Shown here one piece after another: positions 35,145 through 47,689 of a DNA stretch of 64,000 nt (position 1 is its first letter; each line of letters opens with the position of its first letter). The notes under the pieces were generated by a model. It worked only from the letters and a program-made list of their open reading frames with translations, was not told the DNA's origin and searched no databases. The stretch covers positions 45,313,501-45,377,500 of the forward strand of contig CM065803.1 in NCBI GenBank assembly GCA_033398695.1, written 5' to 3'. Both the position numbers and the translations under genes were made by a program. The stretch comes from Orobanche coerulescens. Taxonomy: Eukaryota > Streptophyta > Magnoliopsida > Lamiales > Orobanchaceae.

Positions 35145-36785
35145 CTATCGGCGATCGCGCCCCCCGGTCCTTTCTGCCTGGGGTTCTGGCTTGGTCACCA
35201 AATTGTCCAGCTTGCCTTCCTCGAACAACCTCCAGAGTTGTCTGAGGAGGTCGCGGCATTGGCTGGTGTTGTGGCTGGGACTTTTGTGGTAGGCACAAAA
35301 TTTACTGCGGTCCAGATGACCGTTGTCCCTCATCGGCTTCGGCTTGCTAAGCCATTCGCGCCCCTTGATGGCGTTGAAGATATGGGCCGGAGATAAATTG
35401 AGGTTGTGTAGAAGGTGAACTTCCACATCCTCGAAGGCCTTGAACTCACCGGGCGGCTTTGCAACCGCCTTTATGGGCTTGGCGACCGCCTTCTTCGGGA
35501 CGGGAGATGGCGCCTTTCCTTCTCCGATGGATCCCTCGCATAAGCGAGGGGTGAGCATCCTCTGCCTGGCCAGAAAGTCAGCGGCCTTGACGCGGAAGAT
35601 CGCGTAGGTCGGGGGAATATCCTTCGTGAGGTGTCTGGACATGGGTGAATGGCCATAGAATCCCCCCAGGACCGAGTAGAGGGCGAGCTCATCGCTAATG
35701 GGCTCGCCAGTGAGGAATATTTCATCCACCCGGTCGATGTAATCTTCATCGAGATCGTCCTTCCCCTGCCTAATCTTCATCATGCGGTGGGGACCTTCTG
35801 GCCGAACGACCTTGGCGGCGAAATACGACGTGAAGTCGTTCGCCAGCTTCTCAAAACAGTTGATTGAGCGCGGTGGCAATGAGATGCACCACCTATGGGC
35901 AAGATCGCCTTATGTTAATGAGAACATTCGGAACTTCGTCGGGTCCGATGCCCCGGATCCGGTCATGTAGATCCGGAACTTGCTCAAGTGGGTCTCAGGA
36001 TCCGATCTCCCCTCATATATAGGTGTTTGAGTTTGAGCGATCTTCGGTTGCATGGGGGCAAGCTCGATCTGGGCCGCGAGTGACTCACTTGGTCCAGCGA
36101 TCGATCTCTTGGCGCCTGCCCCAATTTCAATGAGCACCTTCATTTCGTCGAGCTGGTGCTGCATTGCGGCTATTGCCGTAGCCTGACTGCTCGCGGTTTG
36201 GCTCTCGGAGCGGGAGCCGAGGCGATCATGTACCGATCTCCTGGCCCCGTGGTAGGTGATGAGGTCTCTGCCGCCGAGCTCAATTCTTGGACGAGTGGGA
36301 GCCAGACGGCCGACCTATCTTCTGGGAGTTGGGTACGCCGAACTCCTAGTGACGGATTCGGACCCCGATGTCTCAAGGCTGGGGCCCGAATGCCCAGGTC
36401 GCCATGAGGGATCACTCCCTAGGCGGCTGAAGACGGAATCGTCCTGCCTTACAAGCGCCTTTTCCTGCGGCTCGGGGATTTCTGATGATTTCTCGACATA
36501 TAGCCCCTTGAGCTTTCGCTTGCCCGCACGGCGGATGGCTGATGGAGTAATGGTGGGCGAGTCGCATGCTCTCCGTCGCTCCCTTAGGATGGCCATGGCC
36601 ACCTCGATCTGTTACGCGGTTTGGAACTGATCGAGTGAGAGGCTGGGGCCGTCCCTCGGGGGCAGGAGTGAGAGTCTAGCGTCGCCGCGGTCACCTTCCA
36701 CCGCAGGTTGGGACTCGGCCTGGGTCGGAACAATGTGTCCGACGGATCGTAGGATGGCTCTTTTCGAGGTCGTGACAGACGTCAT
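35145..36785 (-). pseudogene. Element A gag
   Basis: The likely start at 36785 (MTSVTTSKRAILRS) begins a proline/serine-rich head, broken by a stop at 36612. The capsid part follows: YEGRSDPETHLSKFRIYMTG (near 36010), then FEKLANDFTSYFAAKVV and IDRVDEIFLTGEPISDELA. The nucleocapsid-like KFCAYHKSPSHNTSQCRDL (near 35290) replaces a standard CCHC knuckle, as is common in Tat. Frame changes near 35900 and 36170. Confidence 0.85.
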
Positions 36786-36908
36786 GATTCTGAAGGTTTT
36801 TCTTTGAAGAACAGCGAGTGTTTCTTCTATATGCTCCGGAGAACAGTGAGTGTTCTTCGAAATGGTCGGAAAGAAAATGAAGGTAGATGCCCTCCTTCTA
36901 GTGCCAAT

Positions 36909-37790
36909 TGTTGTTACCCAAAATATTATCCGGAGATGATATGATGGAATGGACGAGTAACAAACAAAATGTGAGAGCACATCCGTGGGGAAATTAATAA
37001 CACAAGATTTGTCGGGGTTGTTAGTTTCGGGCTTGAATGCTCTCACGAGATATTATTAATACTAATACTTGAGAGTACAAATATTAATGTTAGAGTACAA
37101 TTACAATGACTGTAAAGACTCTAGTTATCTTAGCTCTTGAGTGCTGAAGATTGCCGGAAGAACCAAAGTTGAAGCTCTGTGATTTCTTGTTACAAAGATG
37201 AGGAGTTCTCTGTATTGTTTGCTGTGTGTAATCGTGTTAACGTTGTCACCTCACTTTTGCCAATGTTGGAGGCCTCATATTTATAGGAGAAGAGGTTGCT
37301 GGGATGTCTCTATCTCCCTCGGGCGATCACCGTTCCTTCATTTAAATAAGGCGGGCGATCGTCCCAGCACGTGGGATTGTTCAGCTGCTGCTGGCAGCCA
37401 GATGCGCGAACCAATGAGAAGGCGACAGGCGCCTCTTCTCGTTGTCTTGGGAGGTCCCACCTAGGATCTTTCGGCGGGTCTGTCAGTAGGTGAGGCCGTC
37501 CTTATCACTGACAGCTGCTGATGGGCTGGAGTAAGGCCTATTCTTGCGGCGCCTTTTGCGGATCTGCACGTGGGCCTTCATCCCGAGATTCAGTCTTCGC
37601 AGACTTTGACGGGTGTCGGACGTGGCATGGGACGGTCGTCCCCGGTCGGATATTAGAGTCAATCGCCAGGTGCCAATAGACGATCGCCGTGGACGTCGAC
37701 CGCTAGGCACTTGCCCAACATCTGTCTTCTTTGGTTGGCTTCCGACCATTATGCCGATCGTCATTGAGGCGTATAAATCACCGCACAACA
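36909..37790 (-). repeat. Element A right (5') LTR
   Basis: 882 bp, TGTTGTTACCC to CGCACAACA. Minus-strand TATA box ctataaatat at 37277-37286. Palindromes centred on cgatcg occur just upstream (about 37358) and further out (37680, 37757). Uninterrupted partner of 1864-3399. Confidence 0.95.
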
Positions 37791-37795
37791 CTATG

Positions 37796-38098
37796 AATAT
37801 AACACTTATTAGGGTTCCAGTGCTTTTTTGTGACTAGAATTGATTTGATGTGTCTTCTTCATAATATTTTTAGGTCTGCTCGAATTTTGGTCTTGGAGTG
37901 TCGACTGAAATTACTTCACACACTGTACCGGCTCCGGTTAATCTTTCTGATATACTTCTGATAATTGCTAACTATTTGATAGTCTGCCTGTAACCCCTAA
38001 ACCCTATCTAGTAGTATTCAATTATGTAGTAGTTATAATCATTAATCCGCATTGTATTTATGGATCTTTGCTTGTTAATTTTGGATCGATACCCAACA
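37796..38098 (+). repeat. Probable 3' end of a decayed copia 5' LTR
   Basis: Ends ..gatacccaaca immediately before atggtattagagcc (38099-38112), an initiator-Met primer site as in many copia elements. Element A inserted in or near this LTR, so its start would lie left of 1864; I could not locate it. Confidence 0.5.
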
Positions 38099-41000
38099 AT
38101 GGTATTAGAGCCCGTTTTGTCGGGTATCGGGTCCTATATCTTCTCGGTGATACATAATAACCCAATCGGGTTTCCGCTTAGGTATATTGGCTTGATTATT
38201 TTCCTTCATTTACGGTTGTATTACCGGTGGTCGCAGCCCTGTCTTCGTAATTGTTGCTATTAGTTGATTGTTGAGTTGTGCTATTACTTATTGTTCCGCT
38301 TGCTGCGGACTACTTGTTGTGTTGACTGTGAAGAATTCATTCTTTGTGGACTCTCATTTTTTTATTAATTAAAATCTAATTGAATAAAAATCTTAAAGTC
38401 CAAAAGCACTAAATCTTGCATTGCCAGGACCGTAAGTGTCCCTCAGATATTTGTCAAGAGCTTGCGTACTCTGGTTTTAATTTAAACGAGTTTTAATCTA
38501 AAAATTCAAAATAAAGTCATCGAAGTTGATTCTAGTAAGTCTACTTTGTTTATTTATCTCGCTGTGTGCTGTTTCATTGAATCTTTGTGATTTACGATTA
38601 TTTGTGTTCTAATGGGTACTATCTCAGCTTTGTACATTGCTCCTTTCGACTGTAAAGATGATTTACAAATCTGGCAACAAAAAATGAAGGGTATTCTTAG
38701 ACAACAAAAAGTTTTCAAAGCCATTTATATTTCTGCCAATAAAAAGACTGAGGTAGATGAATTTGTGTATTCGTCTATCATATTGAACCTGTCTGATTCT
38801 GTAACACCGAAAATTAGTAAACATGATAATGCTAAGGCATTCTAGGGAAACTTGTAAGAGATTTACACCGAAATTTCCCTGCCTAACAAACTGTTTTTAC
38901 TTGAAATTTTTTTCGGTACAAATTTGATATTTCAAAGGATATAAATGATAATCTGGATACTTTTACAAAACTGATCCAGGATATCAAACAGGCCGGTGGT
39001 AAAAATATTGAGGAATACACCCCGGTTGTTCTCTTAAATGCCATCCTTGATTCATATAGTAATGTTAAATATGTGATTAAGTACGACAGAGATCAGGTGA
39101 CCTTAGCACGGTTATAAATGGTTTGAAAAGTAAAGAGTTGGATTTAAAGAACAATTGGGGAACAAAACTCTTGGCGACGTTAACATTGTGAAAGGGAGGC
39201 ATCAAAATCGTTTTCAAAAACAGAAACCTTCCCGTAGCCAAAATCATCAGAATAATTTTTTGGATAAGAAAAATGACAAATGGAATAGTAGGTCAAAGTC
39301 TCGACCAAAGAACCATAAATGCTATAACTGTGGTGAATCTGGTCATTACATTTATTAATGCACTAAACCTAAGAAAAATTATCAAAATAATAATGCCAAC
39401 ATGTTAGCTGAAAATGAGCATGTAGATGATGTTTTCATGGTATCTGAAATATGTGAACATGCTAATACAATGCATTCTCTTACTCCGTACGAAAATGAAT
39501 GGCTTATTAATTCTGTATGTACTTTTCACATATCGCCTTTTAAAATGTTGTTTTCAAATTACAAAGAAGTGACTAATTGGTATGTCTCTATGGCACATGA
39601 GAAAAGGTGTCTAGTTTCTGATATTAGGGACATTAAGATAAAATATGACACCGGTTATTTATTAACTTTAAAGAATGTGAGGCATGTACCTGATTTGTGT
39701 CACAATCTTATTTATTGTGGTACCCTTGATGATGGTGGTTATGAAGGTAAATGGGGTAATAGAGTCATGAGAATCTTAAAAGGAAACTTGAATGTTTTCA
39801 AAGCTGAAAAATGGAATATTTTTATGAATGCTGTCCAAGGTGACCTAACTGATTTATGGCATAGACATTTAGGTCTATTAGTGATAAGGGACTAGAAATT
39901 TTGTAAAAACAGGGTTGTTTTGGTGAAGATAAACTGTCTTGTGTGCCGTTTTGTGACTCCCGTGTGATTGAAAAACAACATCGTGTTAAGTTTCCTGATC
40001 CCCATTCTCCTAGATCCCCTACTTTTTATGACATTTTGCACTATTTACATGCTAATATGTGGGGGCCGTCTAGTGAGCCCATGAGAATAAATATTTTTTA
40101 TCTGTGATTGATCATTACTCTCAAAAGGTCTTTGTGTTCCTTTTGAAAAATAAGTTAGATGTTTTTAAGAAGTTTAAAGCTTGGAAAACTTATGATTGAA
40201 AATCAAACACGAAAGAGAATTACAATCTTGAGGACCGATAATGGTCTTGAGTTTTGTAACCAATTATTTGATGATCTATGTGCCCAATATGGTATTTTGA
40301 GACATAAGACCTTCCCATATATGCCCTAACAGAATGGGGTGGGTGAATGAATGAATAGAACTTTGCTAGAAAGAGTCAGAAGCATGCTTGATACGTATGG
40401 CCTTTCAAAAAGATTTTGGGGGTGAGACTTTATAAATAATTGCTGCTCCAATCTATGTGGTCTGTTTAGTCTATTGATTTTTCAAATCTACATATATTTG
40501 GCTGCTCTGCTTATGTGCATCAGAATGATAAGCTCGAGCCTCATTATGTGAGACGTGTGTTCTTGGGATACTCGGAAGGGGTAAAAGGCTATAAGGTTTG
40601 GCTAAAAGGCCAACCCAGTTTTAAAACGCTTATTATCCATAATGTCTTTTTTAACGAAAATAAATTTCCTTACCTTTTACCAGATCCGAAAAATTCCCCT
40701 GCTCCAAACGAGGTGGGGCTGCATATTTCCCTAAATTATACTGATAATGTGCAAATTGAAACTGATCTTGATAATCATGATGATACTAATGTGTATGATG
40801 AAACTGAGGAGGTACCTTAGGTAGACTTGCATGATTATAAACTTGCTAGGGATAAGCCTAGGAGATATGTTAGAAGGCCATCTCACTTGAACGACTTTAT
40901 ATGACTTCGTATGTTTTCAATATGTTTGAAAAAATTGATAACTGTGAACCCAAATCCGATGATGAAGCTTCAAATTCTGAGAATTCAGAACAGTGACTTA

Positions 41001-41105
41001 ACGTAATGAATGAATAAATGATTTCAATGCACTCAAATAAAACTTGGGATCTTGTGCCAAAACCCGCCAACTGTTCTGTTGTTGCTGCAAATAGCTTTTC
41101 AAAGT
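38099..41105 (+). pseudogene. Ty1/copia polyprotein remnant (gag, integrase, start of RT)
   Basis: Gag starts MGTISALYIAPFDCKDD at 38612. A CCHC knuckle CYNCGESGHYIY is interrupted by a stop at 39357. A protease-region relic has WLINSVCTFHISPF (catalytic Asp changed). The pre-integrase signature LWHRHLG is near 39860. Integrase core pieces: YLHANMWGP, then LRTDNGLEFCNQLFDDLC, then GVGE with MNRTLLERVRSML, then PHYVRRVFLGYSEGVKGYKV near 40540. The start of RT (NKTWDLVPKP) ends near 41090, and the catalytic RT is not present here. Many stops and shifts make this one of the oldest pieces in the window. Copia order (integrase before RT) is clear. Confidence 0.85.
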
Positions 41106-42684
41106 ATTCGTGAACCTTCGACTTAAGGATTTAGTAGGTATGTGCTTGTGACGTCAAGATTTTCATTAGAGTAGTTCGACCCTGTAAACCGGAAGGCGGG
41201 GGTCAACCTCGACGTGCATCTTGACGGGCAAGTAGCAGGTCCTACTGAATACCAAGATAGAATTCTTTCTCCCGTTAGTGAGCGGGTTATATGTCCTATG
41301 CGGTTATTGGCAGATGAGGTCATAAGTCTTTGGCCAAAGCATTGGATCTAGTTGTATTAGATATATGACAGCTCGATGATCTCGATTTGCATTAACGCAT
41401 GCATAGCGTCAAGTACAGATAGGGTTTGACTGACCGTGACCCTATAACTTGATCGGGACATGTGAAAGAAGGGTTTATCATTATCTTGGTATTCACGGAG
41501 AATGGTTCTTGAATGATCCCAATCATTCGTTCTTAGTTGAAGTCTGAGTGTAGGCCGCCAGGCTGGCTAGGTGGTGCTACTACTCTTTGGTTCCTCCCAT
41601 TGCTGACTGAGACGAACCTACCGAGTCGCGCAATAGGATTGACGATGGAATGAATCGAGCTAATTCTCTCATTATGAATATTAGATATTGGATATCTAAT
41701 TTGGGACATTAGATGTCTAAATCGATATATTGGATAAATTGATTTACGGCCTAATGAATTAAATAAATTACTGGGTGATTAATTTAATTCATGTATATAA
41801 TTGTTTCTTGGAGAAATTAATTATATTATTTTGTATTTGATATGTTTAATTAATTGGATTAATTAATCGGTATAAATACATCGAAACGGAATCGGAGTTT
41901 ATCTGTTTAGACTTTCGGGAGTTCAAAACGAACCGAACACGTCCGTTTTTCCATCATGGCCGCCATCCTCTTTTCCACCTAATTTCCTCTTGTCTTTTGT
42001 TTCCATTTTATATGGATGATATTGACATGGTGGGGATACCTCTCATGTGAATGAGTTGTATTGTTTGGTGGAAGGTGTATAAAGAATTATATGTAGACTT
42101 GTGATTGAGGAGACTTCTATATATCACATACATAATTCACAGTTTTTTTTTCCAGTGATGAACGTGAGAGAGGTTGAAGGAGAGAGAGAAAAGAACTTAG
42201 AGTTCATTTCATGGTGTTCATACTCATCTTCATCTTCTTCACTAACTTCTTCTTCATTTTTCTTGGAGAAAATTGAGAGAAAATATTGAGAGAGTAAGAT
42301 TAAAACACTTAGAGTGTAATAATCTTAACATACAAAGATTCATCACTTGATTCTAGCCGTAACCTTAGAGGTTAATCGGGTGTTGTCATTTCGGTTATTT
42401 TTCCGGCGCGTGACAAGTAGAGACGCGGTGCTTTCGGCGTTGGATCGTTCAAGGGCTTGAAGCAGATTGGATTCGTAGAGATCAAACTAAAGCTTGGGGA
42501 ATATCTCAAGAGAAGGAATCCATCTAATCAACGGACTACAAGGGTGAGTTTCTATATCTCTTGTGAATTCGTTTTTGATATTCGTATATTCGTAGCTCGA
42601 TCGCTCCTCGTAGGGATTCAGATCGAATTAATTTTCGTTTTACCGCTTCCACTGGGCCTTCGTTTTAGGCACCGAATCCCAACA
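41106..42684 (+). repeat. Copia-type LTR-like sequence, left boundary uncertain
   Basis: Ends ..accgaatcccaaca at 42683, directly followed by chromovirus pol sequence. It has TATA-like boxes ggtataaatac (about 41870) and gtataaag (about 42069), a long leader-like stretch with ctaga/gagagag runs, and splice-like caagggtgag at 42539. There is no long ORF. The end does not match the LTR end at 38098, so it belongs to a different element. The start is a guess based on where copia coding stops. Confidence 0.4.
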
Positions 42685-45527
42685 GTTGCCACCAGACCGT
42701 GAGGTAGAGTTCGCTATCGAGTTAGAGCCGGGTGCGGCTCCAATTTCGAAGGCGCCGTATCGCATGGCACCTTTAGAGATGGATGAGTTGAAGAAGAAGT
42801 TGAGTGAGCTTCTTGAGTCGGGGTATATTCGACCGAGTGCTTCGTCTTGGGGCGCACTGGTTTCGTTTGTACGGAAGAAGGATAGTTCACTACGTTTGTG
42901 TATCGACGATCGCGAGCTAAATAAGGTGACCATCAAGAACAAGTATACTTTGCCGAGGATTGATGACTTGTTTGATCAGTTGCAGAGAGCTGCGGCATTC
43001 TCGAAGGTCGACTTGAGATCGGGGTACTATCAACTTTGGGTGAAGGAGTCCGATGTTCCGAAAATAGCCTCCCGGACGAGATACGGACATTATAAATTTA
43101 TAGTTATGCCTTTCGGGTTAACTAAAGCGCCGGCAGTGTTCATGCAGTTGATGAACAAGGTCTTTATCGAGTCTTTATATAAGTGTGTCGTCGTCGTCAT
43201 TGACGATATCCTTATTTATTCGAGAAACGAGAAGCACGCGCATTATCTGCGAGTGGTGTTAGACATTTTGAGGACCGAGCAACTCTATGCGAAGTTCTCG
43301 AAATGTGAATTCTGGCTGAAGGAAGTGATGTTTCTGGGTCACGTGATTTCAGTCGAGGGGCTCCGCGTGGATCCGCAGAAGGTTGAGGCAGTGTTGGACT
43401 GGGCACCGCCTAAGAATGTGAAGGAGGTCCGTAGTTTCTTGGGTTTGGCTGGCTACTACCGTAGGTTCGTCGAGGGGTTCTCGAAACTAGCTCGGCCACT
43501 TATATAGTTGCTCCAGAAGTTCGAGACGTTCATCTGGAATGACGAGAGACAGGCGAGTTTTGAGGAGCTGAAGAGGCGTTTAACTTCAGCCCCGGTTTTA
43601 GCGTTGCCGTGTGGCAACGAGGGTTTTGCTGTTTATAGTGATGCTTCGGGTCAGGGTCTTGAGTGCGTATTGATGCAACACGGCAAGACCATTACGTATG
43701 CGGCAAGGCAGTTGTGGTCGTATGAGCTCAACTACCCTACTCACGATTTGGAGTTAGCGGCAGTTGTCTTTGCGCTCAAGATTTGGCGTCACTATTTGTT
43801 TGGCTCTGCATATCAGATTTTTACCGATGATAAAAGTCTGAAGTACATATTCACTCAGCGGGAGTTGAATATGTGGCATAGGAGGTGGTTAGAGTTGATT
43901 AAGGATTATGACCTTGAAATCCTTTATCATCCGGGCAAGGCGGACGTTGTGGCCGATGCCTTGAGTCGGAAACTAGTTGCGTTGAGGACACTTGAGATCC
44001 TTACGTCTCAATCTGAGATTCAGCAGGTTTTGATCGATTTGGATGTTGAGATTTTATTGCCGGGAGCGGTCAGACAATTTTGTGCTTTAGAGATTTCATC
44101 GTTGCTGGTCGATGAAATTAAACTGAAGCAGTTGGAGGATCCGATGATTACTCAAATTCGAGAGAATGTTCTTAAGGGAAAGTCTCCTGGGTTTGTGATT
44201 CATGAAGATGGTGTGTTGAGATTCCAGGGTCGACTTTATGTACCAAATGACTCAGAATTGAGGCAGGGTATTTTGCGGGGGGCCCATGCTACGTCTTACT
44301 CCATTCATCCTGGTTCGAGTAAGATTTACAAGGACGTGAGGAGGAATTTTTGGTGGAATGATATGAAGGGGGAGGTCGTACGGTTTGCAGCGAGATGTTT
44401 TACTTATCAGCAGGTCAAAATCGAGCATCAGCGACCGGCTGGATTATTACAGTCGCTTCCCATGGAAATGGGAAGATATTTCGATGGACTTCATCACGAG
44501 TTTGCCGAGATCGAAATCGGTCATGAACATGGTTTGGGTGATCGTGGATCGTCTGACCAAGTCGGCACATTTTCTGGGCATTAAGGATACTTGGGGTCCA
44601 AAAAAGTTGGCTCGGGTGTTTATTGCGCAGATTGTGAGACTTCACGGTACTCCGGAGTCTATTATTTCGGATCGGGATGGCCGTTTTGTATCGCACTTTT
44701 GGCAGGCGGTGCATAAGGCATTAGGTACTCGTTTGCGTCTGAGCACTTCTTTTCATCCTCAGTCGGATGGGCAGTCGGAGCGCAGTATCCAGACATTTGA
44801 GGATATGTTGAGCGCTTGTGCTCTCGATTGGAGAAGTGACTGGGAGGAGCACTTACCGTTGATTGAGTTCACGTACAACAATAGTTGGCACGCGTCGATT
44901 CTAATGGCACCGTATGAGGCACTTTATGGGCGTCGATGTCGATCGCTGATTTATTGGAACGAGGCGTCTGATTTGGTCAGGACCGAACTGGATATCATTG
45001 CAGAGACGAGACGGATGGTGGAATTGATTCGGGAGAGGATGTTGACTGCCCAGAGCCAACAGAAGTCATATGCTGACTTCCGTCGTCGACCCTTGGAATT
45101 CGAGGTGGGAGACCACGTTTTGCTAAAGGTGTCGCCGACGAGGGGAGTTTTCCATTTTGGGAAGAAGGGAAAATTGAGCCCGGGATTTATTGTGCCCTTT
45201 AAGATTCTCGAGAGAGTCGGTGAGTTGGCATACCGGTTGGCGTTACCTCCGACCTTGAGTCACGTTCATAGTGTTTTTCATGTCTCCCAATAGAGGAAAT
45301 ATGTCCCATATCCTAGTCACGTCACCGATTATGGTGAGATTGATATCGCTGAGTATATTACCTTCGAGGAGCGTCCCTTGAAGATTTTGGAGCACCGTGA
45401 GAATCAACTGAGGCATAAGACCATCCCTTTGGTCAAGGTGCAGTGGTCGAGGCATGGTGTCGAGGAGGCAACTTGGGAAACCAAGGATAGCATGCGTGCT
45501 AGGTACCACGAGTTGTTTGTTTCTTAA
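42685..45527 (+). pseudogene. Tekay-type pol: RT, RNase H, integrase, chromodomain
   Basis: [31 protein letters not shown] (normally DYRELN), [28 protein letters not shown], then [10 protein letters not shown] with Val instead of Phe. A stop lies at 43505. RNase [51 protein letters not shown]. Integrase: SYSIHPGSSKIYKDVRRNFWW, then a frameshift near 44460, MDFITSLPRS, SDRDGRF, DGQSERSIQTFEDM. After a stop at about 45291, the chromodomain tail VKVQWSRHGVEEATWETKD ends at 45527. Confidence 0.9.
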
Positions 45528-45865
45528 GTTTCGGGACGAAACTTATTTTTAGAGGGGTAGAATGTAATATCTGTATTCTTCTCTTCCCGGTATTTTCATG
45601 TTTTGGTGTATTTTTCGTTTTTAGCAACTCGTGTGTAACCGTATGGGTATTTCGGGAATACTTGTTTTCGAACTTATTTTACTCACTTCCGCAATTGTTG
45701 GCCTTTCCGTCTCTATTTGTTCTGATTCTTGAAATTGTTGTTTGGAACTGCCGTTTTGGGGTTGTCGTAAATCTATTGTGTGTTATTATGCGTGTTGTGA
45801 GCTTCCGTTTGTTATTTCGATCGTGTTTCGGGTGTTCGAGTCGTTTTGCACCTGGTTGTCTAGCG

Positions 45866-46265
45866 CACGCTATGGATGTTAGTTAGCGCGCGCTAGTATC
45901 CTTGGTAGCGCACGCTACACTTGTTTTGTAGCGCGCGCTAGTGGCTCGGGCACAGCAGTGGCAGTAGTCTGTTCCTGCCCTCTGCCCTATGGAAGAGTAG
46001 CGTAGCGCACGCTAAGATGTTGTTCTAGCGCACGCTATCGTTTGGGCTTAGCGCACACAGAGTGTCGATAGCGCACGCTAATCCGGCAGTCCAGTACTGC
46101 GCAGAATGTTTCTGAACTCGGCTGATGTCCAGGTAGCGCACGCTATGGCCCGATAGTGCGCGCTATCGAGGGGCGGTTAGCGCACGCTAACGGTCCAGAA
46201 CCGTAGGTTCTGGACTGGGCTTTTGGCCGATAGCGCACGCTAACCTTGAGTGGTTAGCACACGCT
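45866..46265. repeat. TAGCGC(A/G)CGCTA palindromic array
   Basis: About 12-14 copies of tagcgcacgcta and tagcgcgcgcta (the latter a perfect palindrome), plus one-base variants such as tagtgcgcgcta. The array ends about 15 bp before the TATA box at 46278-46289. Confidence 0.9.
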
Positions 46266-46904
46266 CATAACTCTCTGGCTATAAAAACAGAGAGTTGACC
46301 GGAGCAACCTCATTTCTCATTTCTTCTCTTCTTCTCCGAGGGTTAGGCGATTTGGAGCTTTTAGGAGCTTGGAGTTGATCGGATATCATCATGCATCCAT
46401 GTGTTTGAGTCTCTAGCACCAAGTTATCATCATCTAAACATCTTCTACCAATTGAACCAAGGTAAATCTCCTAGAACCCTATTTTTGGGAAATTTGGGGA
46501 TTTTTGGTTTTTTGTCTGATTCGTTCCGTACTGTTGATTAATCCATGATGGGTATAATTAATCTTGGTAGTATTCATATGTTTCCTACGAATTTTGTTGT
46601 TTTTTCAGTTTGTCCTTGAAATCGAGAGGGCTTGGGGTTGTTGTCCGCCCTCGTCGATTTTTGTCGTAGGAAACCACATAAATCGTAGGTGGGTTTCCGG
46701 GTGTTTTCCGTTATCGTTGTTTTTTCGAGTTGTTGTAATCATGTTTGATGAATTGTCTAGGTTCGGTGTTCGGTTTCTCGCAACTGCGGTCGTAATCTTT
46801 CCCATTTCTCGTCGTCGTTTAATCGAGGCAAGTATTCCTTAATGAACTTACACTCTTAACATGGTAGTTTTGCATGAGAAATTGTGTGTGTGTGTGTATG
46901 CTCA

Positions 46905-47035
46905 CTACGGGTTAGACTCGACGGGGTCTCGGTAGGGGTCCACAGAGAGGTGGATCGACGAGATTTGCTTTTAAGCATTACGGGTTAGATCCGACGGGGT
47001 CTCGGTAGGGGTACACGGAGGGGTGGATCGACGGT
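46905..47035 (+). repeat. Tandem duplication in the Tekay LTR
   Basis: Two units of about 60 bp, each with cgggttaga, cgacggggtctcggtagggg and ggtggatcgacg (46908-46960, 46979-47033). The core gacggggt.tcggtaggggt resembles the reverse complement of the element B LTR repeat, so it may be a conserved feature of these LTRs. Confidence 0.8.
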
Positions 47036-47599
47036 TAATTGTGGTGCATTTTTACAAATGTGTTTTGAACCGAAAATTTGTGTTTCAACTGATGTTTTCT
47101 GAATTGCATGTTTTGACTATATGTGTAAGATGTAAGTTGTTCATTTGGCCGACTTGTACTAGCGTAATTGCTAATCCCTTTTGGGGACCCGTTTGGGGAA
47201 ATTCGTTTTATGAATTTCAGGTCAGGTTCATCGGATCGAGCGGGTGCTGGATCAGTACGAGGATGATGGTCATGCGTGATGATTGTGCATGAGTAGCGTT
47301 TTAGTGTTTTCTGTCTTTTGAGCGATTGTCAACTTGTAAACTAATAAAAGAACTCGAGTACTTAGGATCTTTTGGTCATTTCGGATTGAACTGTGTCGTC
47401 TATTATATTTTCAACGGGTGGTTGTGATGTTGTTTGACCAGTTGAACCGGGTGGATTATTATTGTTTTGCGTCTTTATGACGAGATGTTATTATGTTGAA
47501 TCCGCGAGTCGATGAGTGTGTTTGGTCACCTTACCTGGTGGGTCCCATGTAGGGATACACGACGCTGTAATATACCCTGAATATCTTGGGGGTGTTACA

Positions 47600-47689
47600 C
47601 CTTACTCTAACGCAATTGGCTCGGTTATGTACTTAATGGTCAGCACGAGACTTGACATAGCACACGCTGCAAGTTGCCTTAGCCGATAC
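47600..47689 (+). pseudogene. Copia RT fragment (C-terminal part)
   Basis: Reads TPYSNAIGSVMYLMVSTRLD then IAHAASCLSRY, the conserved copia segment after the RT catalytic region. It is a 90-bp island between the Tekay LTR and the next LTR start (47690). It may be the far part of the copia copy at 38099-41105 or another copy. Confidence 0.75.

Larger units (their letters stand above)
1864..37790 (-). mobile_element. Element A: Tat-lineage Ty3/gypsy retrotransposon hosting nested insertions
   Basis: The LTRs at 1864-3399 and 36909-37790 both begin TGTTGTTACCC and end CGCACAACA, and the 5-bp duplication ctatg lies at 1859-1863 and 37791-37795. gag-pol reads on the minus strand, so the right LTR is the 5' LTR. 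Order: gag, protease, RT, RNase H, a second RNase H, integrase, which marks the Tat lineage. Without Cassandra, B and C/F, the element is about 12.0 kb. The primer site next to the 5' LTR reads TTGGCACTAGAAGGAGG (minus, about 36891-36907); I could not assign its tRNA. The polypurine tract GGGGGGCAAT (minus) abuts the left LTR. Between pol and the 3' LTR it carries an antisense spliced gene. Confidence 0.92.
42685..47599 (+). mobile_element. 5'-truncated Tekay-type chromovirus with 3' LTR
   Basis: Begins mid-pol at LPPDREVEF (just before RT). Upstream protease, gag and 5' LTR are missing. It runs through RT, RNase H, integrase and chromodomain to a polypurine tract agaggggtagaa (45551-45562) and a 2.0-kb 3' LTR. 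Following bases cctta would be the target duplication; its partner is lost. Confidence 0.88.
45563..47599 (+). repeat. Tekay-type 3' LTR
   Basis: Starts TGTAATATCTG, ends GGGTGTTACA, 2,037 bp. Plus-strand TATA box ggctataaaaac at 46278-46289. Upstream is a TAGCGCACGCTA array. Downstream is a (tg)n microsatellite near 46886 and two copies of a cgggttaga..gacggggtctcggtaggggt unit. Confidence 0.9.

Noticed and set aside
42101..42289. Small gene with a Ser-rich tail at 42101
   Set aside because: It lies in leader-like sequence of a copia-type LTR, with no start context or homology I recognise.
41106..42684. 3' LTR of the copia copy at 38099-41105
   Set aside because: Its end (accgaatcccaaca) and the sequence before it do not match the LTR end at 38098 beyond the terminal bases.
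45866..46265. CRISPR-like array of regular short repeats
   Set aside because: Repeats are 12 bp palindromes with irregular spacers inside a plant LTR, with no Cas genes; wrong organism and wrong architecture.
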